A stretch of 64,000 bases of DNA, from NCBI RefSeq assembly GCF_025699125.1, contig NZ_JAILWC010000002.1, forward strand, positions 291,355 through 355,354, written 5' to 3'. Position numbers and translations under genes: made by a program. This stretch comes from Nitrosopumilus sp. (GTDB lineage: Archaea; Thermoproteota; Nitrososphaeria; Nitrososphaerales; Nitrosopumilaceae). The notes beneath the pieces are model-generated. The model was not told the origin of the DNA, searched no databases, and worked only from the letters and a program-made list of their open reading frames with translations. Of the stretch, positions 8,080 to 17,068 are shown piece by piece; the first letter of the stretch is position 1, and each line of letters starts with the position of its first letter.

Positions 8080-9120
8080 ATGATTACAAAGACTATTGAT
8101 GAGAATTCAATTTCAGTCATGCCAGAAGATTCTGATGACCTTTTGAATCTACGTCGAATAATTAAGAAAGATGACAAAGTAATAGGTGATACAACAAGGG
8201 TTCTAAAACAGGACAAGGATTATTCTAGACCAGACAAAGGTGAAAGGATCAAAGTCAGAATTGCATTAATTGTGGAAAAAATTTCTCTAGATGATGTATT
8301 GGACAGGCTAAGAGTTGGAGGAACAATTTATGAATCAAGTAATGAAGCAGTGCCTCACGGATCACATCATTCGTTTATTTTAAAAATAAATGACGGAATT
8401 ACAATTTCAAAGAAAAAATGGTCACCCATAGAGAAGAAACTTTTAGAATCAAATAGTCAAAATGGTTTTGTACTTGTAGCCATTGATACTGCTGATTGTG
8501 GAATTGCAAGATTGAAAGGAACTCATTTAGAATTTATGCCAAATATTTATTCAGGCTCTGGAGGTAAAAGATACAAGACAAATTTCAATATTGAAAAATT
8601 CTTTGAACAAGTACAACAAGCAATATTTTCTATTTCTAAAAAAGAAGATTCAATAATAATTTTTGGTCCTGGTGAAACAAAGAAAAGATTTGCAAATTTT
8701 ATTGAAAAATCTCAAAAATTCAAAATCAAAGTTGTAGAAGGAATTGATTCTGGCGGAGAAGATGGAATTTACACATTTACAAAATCTAAAGCAATGCAGG
8801 AGATAATGTCAGATAGCAAATTAGCCAAGGCTTCAACAATAATTGACGAGGTAATGCTTCTTGCTAATAAAAAAAGTAACAAATTCACTATGGGGTTTGA
8901 AGAAACTTTTAAGACAAATCAGATGGGGGCAGTTGAATCTTTGGTGTTCTCAGATAGAATCATACAGGAAAATGATGAACAAAAGATCATGGATTTTCTT
9001 AATGATGCTGAGAGTAAAGGTGTAAAGATTTACAGTGTTGATTCATCAACAGACATTGGTTTAAGAGTTACTGGTTTGGGTGGAATAGTTTCATTGTTAC
9101 GATATGCAATAGAAACCTAA
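8080..9120 (+). CDS. pelA: mRNA surveillance protein Pelota (Dom34 homologue)
   Basis: A 346-residue protein with the three-domain layout of archaeal Pelota: an N-terminal Sm-like domain (DDLLNLRRIIKKDD, GERIKVRIALIVEKI), a central eRF1-like domain 2, and a C-terminal eRF1 domain 3 ending VTGLGGIVSLLRY. With aEF1-alpha and ABCE1, Pelota rescues stalled ribosomes in the cytoplasm. Length and motifs are normal for the family. It lacks the GGQ motif of release factor aRF1, which separates the two. The 3' end overlaps that of the convergent cutA gene by 4 bp. Confidence 0.93.
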   Translation: MITKTIDENSISVMPEDSDDLLNLRRIIKKDDKVIGDTTRVLKQDKDYSRPDKGERIKVRIALIVEKISLDDVLDRLRVGGTIYESSNEAVPHGSHHSFILKINDGITISKKKWSPIEKKLLESNSQNGFVLVAIDTADCGIARLKGTHLEFMPNIYSGSGGKRYKTNFNIEKFFEQVQQAIFSISKKEDSIIIFGPGETKKRFANFIEKSQKFKIKVVEGIDSGGEDGIYTFTKSKAMQEIMSDSKLAKASTIIDEVMLLANKKSNKFTMGFEETFKTNQMGAVESLVFSDRIIQENDEQKIMDFLNDAESKGVKIYSVDSSTDIGLRVTGLGGIVSLLRYAIET

Positions 9121-9428
9121 TTGGTAGATTCAATCAACCAGTTAAGATATGATTTGTTGAGTGAGGAAACGGTTAGTTCGGCTATCTCTGGGACTTCATA
9201 TGGATGAGTTTCCAAAATTTTCTTTTTTAATAGTTTCTTATTTTTTGTCACAGTTTTGAAAATTGCAATATATTCAGATGAGTTTTCAATTTTTCCCTTC
9301 CAAGAATAAATTGATGAGATTTTTGAAACATTGACACATGCAATGGTCTTATTTTTTACAAGTTCATTTGCAATTTTTGAAATTGATTTTTTATCAGGAT
9401 ATGTTGAGACGATTATTACTGGTTTCAT
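9117..9428 (-). CDS. cutA: Divalent cation tolerance protein CutA1
   Basis: A 103-residue protein of the CutA1 family, which forms trimers with a ferredoxin-like fold related to PII proteins. Diagnostic stretches are IACVNVSKISSIYSWKGKI and THPYEVPEIAEL, with the usual length of about 100-110 residues. Despite the name, the cellular role of CutA1 is unclear; copper and other divalent metals bind in vitro. The gene overlaps pelA by 4 bp at its 3' end. Its 5' end lies close to the divergent site-2 protease gene. Confidence 0.92.
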   Translation of the reverse strand: MKPVIIVSTYPDKKSISKIANELVKNKTIACVNVSKISSIYSWKGKIENSSEYIAIFKTVTKNKKLLKKKILETHPYEVPEIAELTVSSLNKSYLNWLIESTN

Positions 9429-9471
9429 AGTAACCGATAAATGTACGTTCTTTAAAAAATTAACAATTAGT

Positions 9472-10668
9472 TTGGAACTTGATTTTATTACTCAGAATTC
9501 GATCATCTATGTCTTAATTGCATGGGTTATGATAGTGATTATCGCAAAAGCTCTAAAGGTAGAAAAATATGGTTTTGAAATAAAGGCGTACAGTCTAGTA
9601 TACAAAAACAAAGGAGTTAATGTAGTTCTAAATAAAGTTCTAAGCAGGACTAGAAGAGGAATCAGGGTTTTTGCTGATACGAGTGTAATTGCAGGATTTG
9701 TTATGATGGGATTTGCATTTTGGTTTTTGCTAAATAATGTTTCAAACTTTTTTGTTGCACAAGATGACTTTTCAGAATTAACAGTACTTATTCCAGGAAT
9801 CACGTTAACATCGGCATCATCAATTACATTCTTTTTACTTTCAATTCCAATAGTTCTGGTAGTTCATGAAGGTGCACATGGAATAGTTGCAGCATTGGAA
9901 AAAATAAAGATCAAGACAGGTGGCTTTGCAATATTTATCGCAATGTTTGCAGGATTTGTAGAACCAGATGAGGAAGAATTTGAAAAAGCAAAAAAGATTT
10001 CAAAGTTAAGGGTTATTGGTGCAGGAGCTACGGCAAATGTAATTTTTGCATTTGGTTTGGGATTGATTTTATTGACAAACCCATTTTTTGCAATGGTTTT
10101 GCCTGAACCACTCCTAACTACGTTCTATGAATTACCAAGTGGAGTTTTGATTCTTTCAATAATTGAAAACTCTGGAGCTGAGCAAGCAGGATTATTGGCA
10201 AATGACATAATCACATCCATTAATGGAATACCGATCTACAGTCCGGCGGATTTTCCCAGTTTGAGTCCGGGTGAAACAGCAAGTGTCTCAGTAATTAGAG
10301 ACGGTCAAGAATTAGATTTCGGTGTTGAAATTATTCCATCACCTGAAGATCCTGAAAGAGGATTAATTGGAATTATGAGAGACAATACATTTGCTTACAA
10401 ACCACTAATGAATTTCATTGAATGGAATGATCCCAATGTTTCAATGTTTTTGTTATGGTTATGGATGATTTCATTTTTCATAGGAATCATCAATATGCTT
10501 CCTCTTCCAATATTGGATGGCGGTAAATTTATCCATACAATAATTGATAAAAAAATATCAGACAAGTCAGTAAATGTTGTAATGTGGGGAATTTACGCAT
10601 TCACATTTGTTCTATTTGGGCTCAACATTGCTTTATCATATATGAAATCTGGCTGGTTTACAATTTAG
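9472..10668 (+). CDS. Site-2 protease family (M50) membrane metalloprotease with PDZ domain
   Basis: I place the start at the TTG at 9472 (LELDFITQN), giving about 398 residues; the frame is open further upstream but would run antisense through cutA. The zinc motif HEGAH (HExxH) lies near residue 133 in a membrane segment. A PDZ-like domain (SIIENSGAEQAGLLANDII) follows at about 223-290, then the second catalytic motif LPLPILDGG near 344, whose Asp is the third zinc ligand. About six membrane segments are visible. Family members cut membrane-bound regulators or process signal-peptide remnants. The substrate here is unknown. Confidence 0.85.
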   Translation: MELDFITQNSIIYVLIAWVMIVIIAKALKVEKYGFEIKAYSLVYKNKGVNVVLNKVLSRTRRGIRVFADTSVIAGFVMMGFAFWFLLNNVSNFFVAQDDFSELTVLIPGITLTSASSITFFLLSIPIVLVVHEGAHGIVAALEKIKIKTGGFAIFIAMFAGFVEPDEEEFEKAKKISKLRVIGAGATANVIFAFGLGLILLTNPFFAMVLPEPLLTTFYELPSGVLILSIIENSGAEQAGLLANDIITSINGIPIYSPADFPSLSPGETASVSVIRDGQELDFGVEIIPSPEDPERGLIGIMRDNTFAYKPLMNFIEWNDPNVSMFLLWLWMISFFIGIINMLPLPILDGGKFIHTIIDKKISDKSVNVVMWGIYAFTFVLFGLNIALSYMKSGWFTI

Positions 10669-10711
10669 AAATCACCTAAAGAATCATTAATGAAAAAATA
10701 CCAACAAGTTC

Positions 10712-11623
10712 ATGATCTGCGATAAATGTGAAAATCCAGCAGTATACACACGAAAATATTCTGGACAAAAATTATGCTCAGTTTGTTTCTCAAACTCCAT
10801 TGTAAGGAAAACAGCCAAAACTATTTCAAAATATAATATGATAAAGCACAGTGAACTAGTAGCAGTTGCAGTATCTGGAGGAAAGGATTCCTTAGCATTA
10901 CTAAAAATTATTCATGAAATGGCATTAACACATAATTTTAGAATAATAGCAGTTACGATAGACGAGGGAATTCCAGGATACAGAAATGAAGCGCTGGAAA
11001 TTGTTGAAAATTTTTGTGAGAAATTAAATGTAGAACACAAAGTTTACTCTTACAAAGACTTGTTCGAATTAACATTGGATGAAGCATTAGAATTAAGAGA
11101 AAATGAAAAAACTTCCTCCTGTTCAATTTGCGGTATTTTGAGAAGACGCGCAATTGATTTTGCAGCAAACGATGTTGGAGCTGATGTTATTGCAACCGGC
11201 CACAATCTAGATGACACATTACAAACGTTTGTCATAAACATGCTTTCAGGAGACACAACAAAGATTGGATGGATGGATCCTGATACATCTTCAAATTCTT
11301 TAAGAAAGATAAAACCATTCTGTGAAATATATGAATCTGAAATAGTATTTTATGCATTTACAAATGATATTCCATTTCAATCAGAGCCTTGCCCACACAT
11401 GAATGAAGGGATTAGAACGGAGATTCGTGAATTTCTAAATTCTCTAGAAAACCAACACAGTGGAATTAAAAATAATTTGTATCAATCAATTCTCAAAGTT
11501 TCTCAAAGTGTAAAGACTTCAAATTCAAAAGAAAAAACAGTTTGTGAAAAGTGTGGAACTGAATGTACTGGTAAGATATGCTCAGTTTGCAACATGGTTT
11601 TAAAACTGAAAGAAAATCATTAA
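10712..11623 (+). CDS. tRNA 2-thiolation protein, NcsA/TtuA family
   Basis: A 303-residue PP-loop ATPase. The N-terminal zinc finger has CDKC (3-6) and CSVC (22-25). The ATP-binding loop SGGKDS is at 55-60. A mid-protein CSICGILRR pair and the CPH before MNEGIR supply cysteines for the catalytic Fe-S site. A second zinc finger with CEKC and CSVC ends the protein. Enzymes of this family put sulfur on tRNA uridine, either U34 (NcsA/Ncs6) or T54 (TtuA), using a ubiquitin-like sulfur carrier. Sequence alone does not decide which position. The gene is followed by the SRP RNA. Confidence 0.9.
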   Translation: MICDKCENPAVYTRKYSGQKLCSVCFSNSIVRKTAKTISKYNMIKHSELVAVAVSGGKDSLALLKIIHEMALTHNFRIIAVTIDEGIPGYRNEALEIVENFCEKLNVEHKVYSYKDLFELTLDEALELRENEKTSSCSICGILRRRAIDFAANDVGADVIATGHNLDDTLQTFVINMLSGDTTKIGWMDPDTSSNSLRKIKPFCEIYESEIVFYAFTNDIPFQSEPCPHMNEGIRTEIREFLNSLENQHSGIKNNLYQSILKVSQSVKTSNSKEKTVCEKCGTECTGKICSVCNMVLKLKENH

Positions 11624-11684
11624 AAGATATATTCATGAATTTTAAAAATGCCTAGTCATGTATAATATAAGATGTCCTCGTTAT

Positions 11685-11695
11685 GCAAATATAAC
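11685..11695 (+). promoter_or_regulatory. TATA box of SRP RNA gene
   Basis: An AAATATAAC-type box ends about 22 bp before the predicted first base of the SRP RNA at 11716. A second AT-rich candidate (TATAATATAA, about 11660-11669) lies further upstream and would give a longer precursor. Confidence 0.5.
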
Positions 11696-11715
11696 ATACT
11701 TTCTTTAGAAAAAAC

Positions 11716-12031
11716 GGTAGTAGGGAGGATTAGGGTGCTAGCCGTGCCCTGTTCTGAAACCGGCTATATGCAGAGATCAGCAACTGTTGGGTAAATCTCT
11801 AGATGGGTAATTCCCGCTTGGTGTGCGGAAATGAAATCACGCCGAGGCGGGTGGTTGCAGGACTAGAAATATCCGAAGGGATAACTTCTAAGACCGAACC
11901 ATCGAAAGGGATGAGGTCCGGGAGGGAGCAATCCTAAGGTGGAGCATCCACGCTTCCTCGTCAACGTGGCGGATCTTGTATGCCTTGAAATGGGGCTATT
12001 CGTCTAGACTGGAGCCAGCAGAGCTACTACC
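11716..12031 (+). ncRNA. ffs: Signal recognition particle RNA (archaeal 7S)
   Basis: About 316 nt with terminal complementarity (GGTAGTAG at the 5' end, CTACTACC at the 3' end). The 5' part has the Alu-domain pattern GGGTGCTAGCCGTGCCCTG and later CCGGCTATATGCAG. The S domain holds GAGGTCCGGGAGGGAGCAA, matching the conserved helix 8 region that binds SRP54, and a GAAA-type loop consistent with helix 6. The size fits archaeal SRP RNA. It directs membrane-protein synthesis with SRP19 and SRP54. The stretch is markedly richer in G and C than its surroundings. Exact ends are inferred from the terminal pairing. Confidence 0.9.
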
Positions 12032-12060
12032 TTTATAATTTAAATAAAAACTGCAAAGTC

Positions 12061-12393
12061 ATGGAAGGAATCATCTCATTTGGAAATAAAAGAAATTACG
12101 AGGATTTTAAAAAACAGATTCCAAGTTCAGTGCTGCCTCTTTTTGATTCCATTAGAGAATTTTGCTTTTCTTTAGGAGAAAATGTTGTTGAGAACATCAG
12201 GATGCACAGAGTGGTTTTTTGTAAATCAATTACTTTTAGATGGTTTGCAGATGTAGAACCTCAGAAAGAAGGAGTGATTATAAAAATTCAAAAAGACAGA
12301 AAAGAGCCAGTACAGATTATTCAGATAAGCAAAGAGCAAAAAATTTCAGAGTTTGGAGATTTGATTAAAGAAGCATTTGAAAAAATTCACTAG
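12061..12393 (+). CDS. DUF5655-type small protein
   Basis: A 110-residue soluble protein resembling DUF5655 (predicted transport- or nucleic-acid-associated domain of unknown role). The first half carries DSIREFCFSLGENVVENIR, and the core includes FCKSITFRWFADVEP, a pattern seen in that family. No catalytic motif is evident. It starts 29 bp after the SRP RNA and its 3' end overlaps that of the convergent acylphosphatase gene by 4 bp. The function is unknown and the family call is from memory of the motif pattern. Confidence 0.6.
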   Translation: MEGIISFGNKRNYEDFKKQIPSSVLPLFDSIREFCFSLGENVVENIRMHRVVFCKSITFRWFADVEPQKEGVIIKIQKDRKEPVQIIQISKEQKISEFGDLIKEAFEKIH

Positions 12394-12668
12394 TATGCAA
12401 CGTCAAATTTTGTAAATTCCCCCGTGAACTTTTCATTTCGTATTTCTACATCTTCAACTATTGCATTTGCAGGTCCGCCATGAGCCCATTCAACAAGTCT
12501 AGTAACTTTTTCTGTGTCTCCTTCTAAAACAGCCTCAACACGGCCGTCCTTCAAATTTTTGACCCACCCGTAAACATTATTTTGTTTTGCTTTAGCTTTT
12601 AATGTCTGACGAAAAAAAACTCCTTGTACTCTACCTGTTACAAAAATTCTAATTCGTTGCTTTGACAT
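12390..12668 (-). CDS. acyP: Acylphosphatase
   Basis: A 92-residue protein with the acylphosphatase signature VTGRVQGVFFRQT near the N-terminus, which includes the catalytic Arg, and GWVKNLKDGRVEA with the catalytic Asn. These enzymes hydrolyse acyl phosphates such as carbamoyl phosphate and 1,3-bisphosphoglycerate in the cytoplasm. Length is exactly that of the single-domain enzyme. The gene runs in the same direction as uL2, just upstream of it, but a 49-bp gap and a separate promoter region make an operon uncertain. Confidence 0.92.
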   Translation of the reverse strand: MSKQRIRIFVTGRVQGVFFRQTLKAKAKQNNVYGWVKNLKDGRVEAVLEGDTEKVTRLVEWAHGGPANAIVEDVEIRNEKFTGEFTKFDVAY

Positions 12669-12717
12669 TAAAGGTAGATTTCATAGAGTCATTAATCAAT
12701 TTTAGGTTAAAGAAAAA

Positions 12718-13452
12718 CTATCTTCTTTCTTTAATTCTAGCTCTACCAGTCTTTCTTGCAGCGATGCTACCTACCTTTGCACCAGGTGGGGCATCTCTTG
12801 AAACAGTTGAGCTTTGACCGACGTGTTGATGACGACCACCACCGTGTGGGTGAACATATGCTGCTTGAGCAACACCTCTGACAATTGGATATTTCTTTCC
12901 TTTAGCTTTAAAGCTACGCCATTTGTTACCTGCACTCATAAAGTGTCGTTCACTAGCTCCACCACCAGCAAGAGTGCCAATCATTGCTCTGTTTTTTGGA
13001 TTTAATGTGGTAAATCTTCCAGATGGTAGTTTAACAGTAACACCCTCATCACCATGAGAGAAAATAGTTGCATTGGTACCTGCTGACTTTACTATAGCGC
13101 CACCATCTCCAAAATGCTTTTCAATATTACAAACAATTGTGCCATCAGGAATGTTTTGAACACTAATTACATTTCCTTTCTCAATCTTTGATTTTAATCC
13201 AAATTGTAAAGTTTCGCCTACTCTAGCTCCAAGAATTGCCGGAACGTATGAAACAGATCCATTCTCAAATCTGATTTTTGCTAAAGGTGCTTCTCGTCCA
13301 CGTTCATGAACCAAATCAATAATTTCACCTTCATGCTGTTCTGCAAGTGGAAAACGAGGATAATTTGCCTTGGAACCTACTTTACCAGTAGATGTAGACC
13401 TAAATTGCATTCCTCCACGGCCACGTCTTCTTACTAATGGTCTTTTACCCAA
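12718..13452 (-). CDS. rpl2: 50S ribosomal protein uL2
   Basis: A 244-residue archaeal uL2. Hallmarks are GKRPLVRRRGRGGMQFRS at the start, the central SH3-like and OB regions, and the peptidyl-transferase-centre loop HPHGGGRHQHVG. uL2 is needed for subunit joining and the peptidyl transferase centre. The start codon is a TTG, with a TATA-like CTTAAAAT 26 bp upstream, so the mRNA is probably leaderless. It stands apart from the large S10/spc-type ribosomal operon in which uL2 usually lies; at least no other such ribosomal gene is adjacent. Confidence 0.96.
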   Translation of the reverse strand: MGKRPLVRRRGRGGMQFRSTSTGKVGSKANYPRFPLAEQHEGEIIDLVHERGREAPLAKIRFENGSVSYVPAILGARVGETLQFGLKSKIEKGNVISVQNIPDGTIVCNIEKHFGDGGAIVKSAGTNATIFSHGDEGVTVKLPSGRFTTLNPKNRAMIGTLAGGGASERHFMSAGNKWRSFKAKGKKYPIVRGVAQAAYVHPHGGGRHQHVGQSSTVSRDAPPGAKVGSIAARKTGRARIKERR

Positions 13453-13477
13453 GTTGATCGTTTCCTACGTAAAGAGG

Positions 13478-13485
13478 ATTTTAAG
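13478..13485 (-). promoter_or_regulatory. TATA box of rpl2
   Basis: The minus strand reads CTTAAAAT, ending 26 bp before the TTG start of uL2. It lies back to back with the cdc48 promoter in a roughly 100-bp divergent region. Confidence 0.5.
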
Positions 13486-13526
13486 CTTGTGATGGCTATT
13501 GTAAGTTAAGAAAATTACCACAAAGG

Positions 13527-13534
13527 TATAAAAA
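13527..13534 (+). promoter_or_regulatory. TATA box of cdc48
   Basis: TATAAAAA ends 22 bp before the ATG of cdc48, a near-ideal archaeal TATA box with spacing for a leaderless mRNA. Confidence 0.65.
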
Positions 13535-13555
13535 TTAGACAGAGGGCATTTCTAT

Positions 13556-15742
13556 ATGAGCCAAAGCGGTCTTTCTCTCAAAGTTCTCGAAGCATATACT
13601 AGAGATGTTGGGAGAGGCGTAGCAAGAATCGATTATGATTCTATGGATACTCTAAATGCCTCTACAGGCGATGTTATAGAAATAAAAGGTAAAAGAAGAA
13701 CAGTTGCAAAATGCCTTCCGTTGTACCCATCTGATGAAGGAAAAGGAATTATTAGAATTGATGGACTAGGTAGAAATAATTCAGGAATTGCAATTGGAGA
13801 CACAATTTCGGTTAGAAAAATAAAAGCAGTGGCTGCAGAAAAAATAGTAGTTGCTCCATTAGAAGCAATTCCTCCAATTGATGAAAGATATCTTGCAGAT
13901 GCACTAGAGAGTGTTCCATTGATTAAGGGTGATAATGTAATGGTTCCATATTTTGGTGGACGTTTAACTTTTCAAGTTATTGGAGTTACCCCTGCAGCTG
14001 ATGCAGTTTTGGTTACTCAAAAAACTGTTTTCCATATTGCAGAAAAAGGAGAGACACTACGTGGAGTTCCACAGGTAACCTATGAAGATATTGGCGGTTT
14101 AACAGATGAGATTAAAAAAGTCAGAGAAATGATAGAGCTTCCATTAAGACATCCTGAAATTTTTGAAAAGTTGGGAATTGAAGCACCAAAAGGTGTATTG
14201 CTATATGGTCCACCAGGAACAGGTAAGACATTACTTGCAAAAGCAGTAGCAAATGAAAGTAATGCACATTTTATCAGTATTTCAGGTCCAGAAATCATGA
14301 GCAAGTTTTACGGAGAGAGTGAAGCTAGACTAAGAGAAATTTTCAAAGAGGCAAGAGAGAAATCTCCATCAATTATCTTTGTTGATGAAATAGATTCCAT
14401 TGCACCAAAAAGAGAAGAAGTTACTGGAGAAGTTGAAAGAAGAGTAGTTTCTCAAATGTTATCATTAATGGACGGTCTAGAAGCTAGAGGAAAAGTAATT
14501 GTAATTTCTGCAACAAATAGACCAAATGCAATTGATCCTGCACTTAGAAGACCGGGAAGATTTGACAGAGAAATCGAGATTAAAGTTCCAGACAAAAAAG
14601 GAAGAAAAGACATTCTTGCAATTCACAGTAGAAACATGCCACTATCAGACGATGTCAATATAGATAAGATCTCAGCAGTAAGTCACGGCTATGTTGGTGC
14701 AGACTTGGAATATCTATGTAAAGAGGCTGCAATGAAATGTTTGAGAAGATTACTGCCTATTCTTAATTTAGAAGAAGAAAAAATTCCTCCAGAAACTTTG
14801 GATAAATTAATTGTGAACAATGATGACTTCCTCAAAGCTTTGATTGAAGTAACACCATCTGGTATGAGAGAAGTTTTCATAGAGAATCCAGATGTAAAAT
14901 GGGACGATGTTGGAGGATTGGAAGATGTCAAACGTGAGCTGCAAGAAGCTGTAGAGTGGCCAATGAAATATCCTGGTCTTTATGATAAATTAGGACATAC
15001 TATGCCAAGAGGAATCTTGCTTCATGGTCCAAGCGGAACAGGCAAGACATTACTTGCAAAAGCAGTAGCTACACAAAGTGAGGCAAACTTTGTTTCAGTC
15101 AGAGGTCCCGAACTGCTATCAAAATGGGTAGGAGAATCAGAAAGAGGAATCAGAGAGATCTTCAAAAGAGCACGTCAGTCTGCTCCATGTGTCATATTCT
15201 TTGACGAAATAGATTCTATTGCACCAATCAGAGGCGCAGGTGGAGAAACAGCAGTTACTGAAAGAGTTGTCAGTCAATTACTTACTGAATTAGACGGAAT
15301 GGAAAATATGCACGGCGTTATTGTATTAGCGGCAACAAATAGAGCAGACATGATAGATCCGGCATTACTAAGACCAGGAAGATTTGATAAAATTATCCAG
15401 ATTCCACTTCCAGATAAAGAAAGTAGAAAGAGCATCTTGAAAATTAATGCAGCAAAAATTCCAATAATTGACGATGCAAGCGATCCTCAGCATGTAGATA
15501 TTGAGAAAATTGCCGATCTAACTGATGGACTCAGCGGTGCAGATACAGCATCCATTGCAAATACTGCAGTATCTCTTGTTATTCACGAATTTTTAGATTC
15601 ACATCCAGATGAAAAAGACATTGAGAAAACTACCATTGATGCAAAGGTAACTATGAAGCACTTTGAAGAAGCAGTAAAAAAAGTCAGAGAGCAAAAAGAT
15701 CTAAAGTTAGGCGAAAAACTAGTGGCATCCTATTACAGGTAG
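13556..15742 (+). CDS. cdc48: Cdc48/VAT-type AAA+ ATPase
   Basis: A 728-residue protein with an N-terminal double-psi barrel domain (1 to about 185) and two AAA domains. D1 has GPPGTGKT near 218 and [13 protein letters not shown]2 has GPSGTGKT near 491 (Ser where Pro is usual) and [10 protein letters not shown]. Both hold Arg fingers in the RPGRFD motifs. It unfolds proteins in the cytoplasm. The last residues VASYYR place a Tyr in the penultimate position, as in the HbYX motif that docks such ATPases on the 20S proteasome. The length is normal for archaeal Cdc48. Confidence 0.95.
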   Translation: MSQSGLSLKVLEAYTRDVGRGVARIDYDSMDTLNASTGDVIEIKGKRRTVAKCLPLYPSDEGKGIIRIDGLGRNNSGIAIGDTISVRKIKAVAAEKIVVAPLEAIPPIDERYLADALESVPLIKGDNVMVPYFGGRLTFQVIGVTPAADAVLVTQKTVFHIAEKGETLRGVPQVTYEDIGGLTDEIKKVREMIELPLRHPEIFEKLGIEAPKGVLLYGPPGTGKTLLAKAVANESNAHFISISGPEIMSKFYGESEARLREIFKEAREKSPSIIFVDEIDSIAPKREEVTGEVERRVVSQMLSLMDGLEARGKVIVISATNRPNAIDPALRRPGRFDREIEIKVPDKKGRKDILAIHSRNMPLSDDVNIDKISAVSHGYVGADLEYLCKEAAMKCLRRLLPILNLEEEKIPPETLDKLIVNNDDFLKALIEVTPSGMREVFIENPDVKWDDVGGLEDVKRELQEAVEWPMKYPGLYDKLGHTMPRGILLHGPSGTGKTLLAKAVATQSEANFVSVRGPELLSKWVGESERGIREIFKRARQSAPCVIFFDEIDSIAPIRGAGGETAVTERVVSQLLTELDGMENMHGVIVLAATNRADMIDPALLRPGRFDKIIQIPLPDKESRKSILKINAAKIPIIDDASDPQHVDIEKIADLTDGLSGADTASIANTAVSLVIHEFLDSHPDEKDIEKTTIDAKVTMKHFEEAVKKVREQKDLKLGEKLVASYYR

Positions 15743-15774
15743 TTTTAATAAAATAACAAATCTAAGTCTCGTAA

Positions 15775-17064
15775 ATGTCAGAGTACAGAGGATATGAAGG
15801 TAATTCGCTAGAATTCTTAAAGACAAATCAAATTGCAGTAGGAGATTCTGTTAAGATTACCGCTGATATCACTTATTCAGGCATAATAATGCCAAGGTAC
15901 GAGCACAGTGATGACAAGCATATTGTTTTGAAATTAAAAAATGGATACAATATTGGATTAGAAATTGCCAATATTGAAAAAATTGAGAAGAATCAAGTCA
16001 CAGAAAAAATAATAGAAAAAACTGAAAGTATAGAGAAAACTGAAGGATTGCCAAAAATTTTACTATTATCAACTGGGGGAACAATTGCAAGTAAAATCGA
16101 TTATAGAACAGGTTCAGTGACTCCTGTGTTAACAGCTGCAGAACTAAATGCATCTGTTCCTGAACTTGCACAGATTGCAAATATAGATGCAGAGGTCTTA
16201 TTTTCAGAATATTCTGAAAACATCATGCCAGAGCATTGGTTAAAAATTGCTGAAAAAATAAATGAATATTCTAAATCAGATTATTCAGGAATAATTGTTG
16301 CACATGGTACAGACACGATGCATTATACATCATCCTTTCTTTCATTTGCACTAGCAGGATTTTCAATACCTATTGTACTTGTAGGTTCTCAAAGATCTTC
16401 AGATCGTGCTTCATCAGATGCAGCATTAAATTTGATTGGAGCAACAAAATTTATCACCACAAGTAATGCCAAAGGCGTCTATATTGTAATGCATCATGAT
16501 GAAAATGATGAAACAGTTGCATGCCACATAGGAACTAGAGTAAGAAAAAATCACACTAGTAAAAGAGGTGCATTTCAAACAATTGGTGATGTTCCTGCAT
16601 TCATAATTGCAGAAAATCAGATTCAAAAAAACATTAAAGAAGATTTTTTTAAAACAAATGAATTTCAACCAAGAATCAATTTGGACACTAAAGTTGCACT
16701 AGTAAAATATCATCCCGGTTATGATTCAGATTTGTTAGAAAAAATAATAGAGATGGGATACAAAGGAATAATTTTTGAAGGAACAGGATTAGGCCATATT
16801 GGAAGAACAATGTATGATAGCGTAAAAAAGGCAAATGACAAAGGAATTTTTCTAGGTATGACTTCACAGTGCATTGATGGTAGAGTCAGAATGACAGTTT
16901 ATGAAAGTGGTCGTGATTTACTTAATTTAGGCATAATTCCACTGGAAAATATGATTCCAGAAGTTGCACTAGTAAAAGCAATGTGGGCGCTAGGAAACTC
17001 TCAAAATATTGAACAAGTAAAAAAAATTATGCTTGAAAATATAGCATCAGAGATATCAAATTAA
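15775..17064 (+). CDS. gatD: Glutamyl-tRNA(Gln) amidotransferase subunit D
   Basis: A 429-residue protein: an N-terminal about 80-residue GatD-specific domain, then an L-asparaginase-like domain with LLSTGGTIASK and VAHGTDTMHYT, which supply the two catalytic Thr residues, Asp and nearby Lys. GatD releases ammonia from Asn or Gln for GatE. It is only found in archaea. The gene lies 32 bp after cdc48 and 4 bp before gatE, so gatD and gatE are clearly an operon. A Lys/Glu/Thr-rich linker at about 75-95 joins the two domains. Confidence 0.95.
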   Translation: MSEYRGYEGNSLEFLKTNQIAVGDSVKITADITYSGIIMPRYEHSDDKHIVLKLKNGYNIGLEIANIEKIEKNQVTEKIIEKTESIEKTEGLPKILLLSTGGTIASKIDYRTGSVTPVLTAAELNASVPELAQIANIDAEVLFSEYSENIMPEHWLKIAEKINEYSKSDYSGIIVAHGTDTMHYTSSFLSFALAGFSIPIVLVGSQRSSDRASSDAALNLIGATKFITTSNAKGVYIVMHHDENDETVACHIGTRVRKNHTSKRGAFQTIGDVPAFIIAENQIQKNIKEDFFKTNEFQPRINLDTKVALVKYHPGYDSDLLEKIIEMGYKGIIFEGTGLGHIGRTMYDSVKKANDKGIFLGMTSQCIDGRVRMTVYESGRDLLNLGIIPLENMIPEVALVKAMWALGNSQNIEQVKKIMLENIASEISN

Positions 17065-17068
17065 GAGG

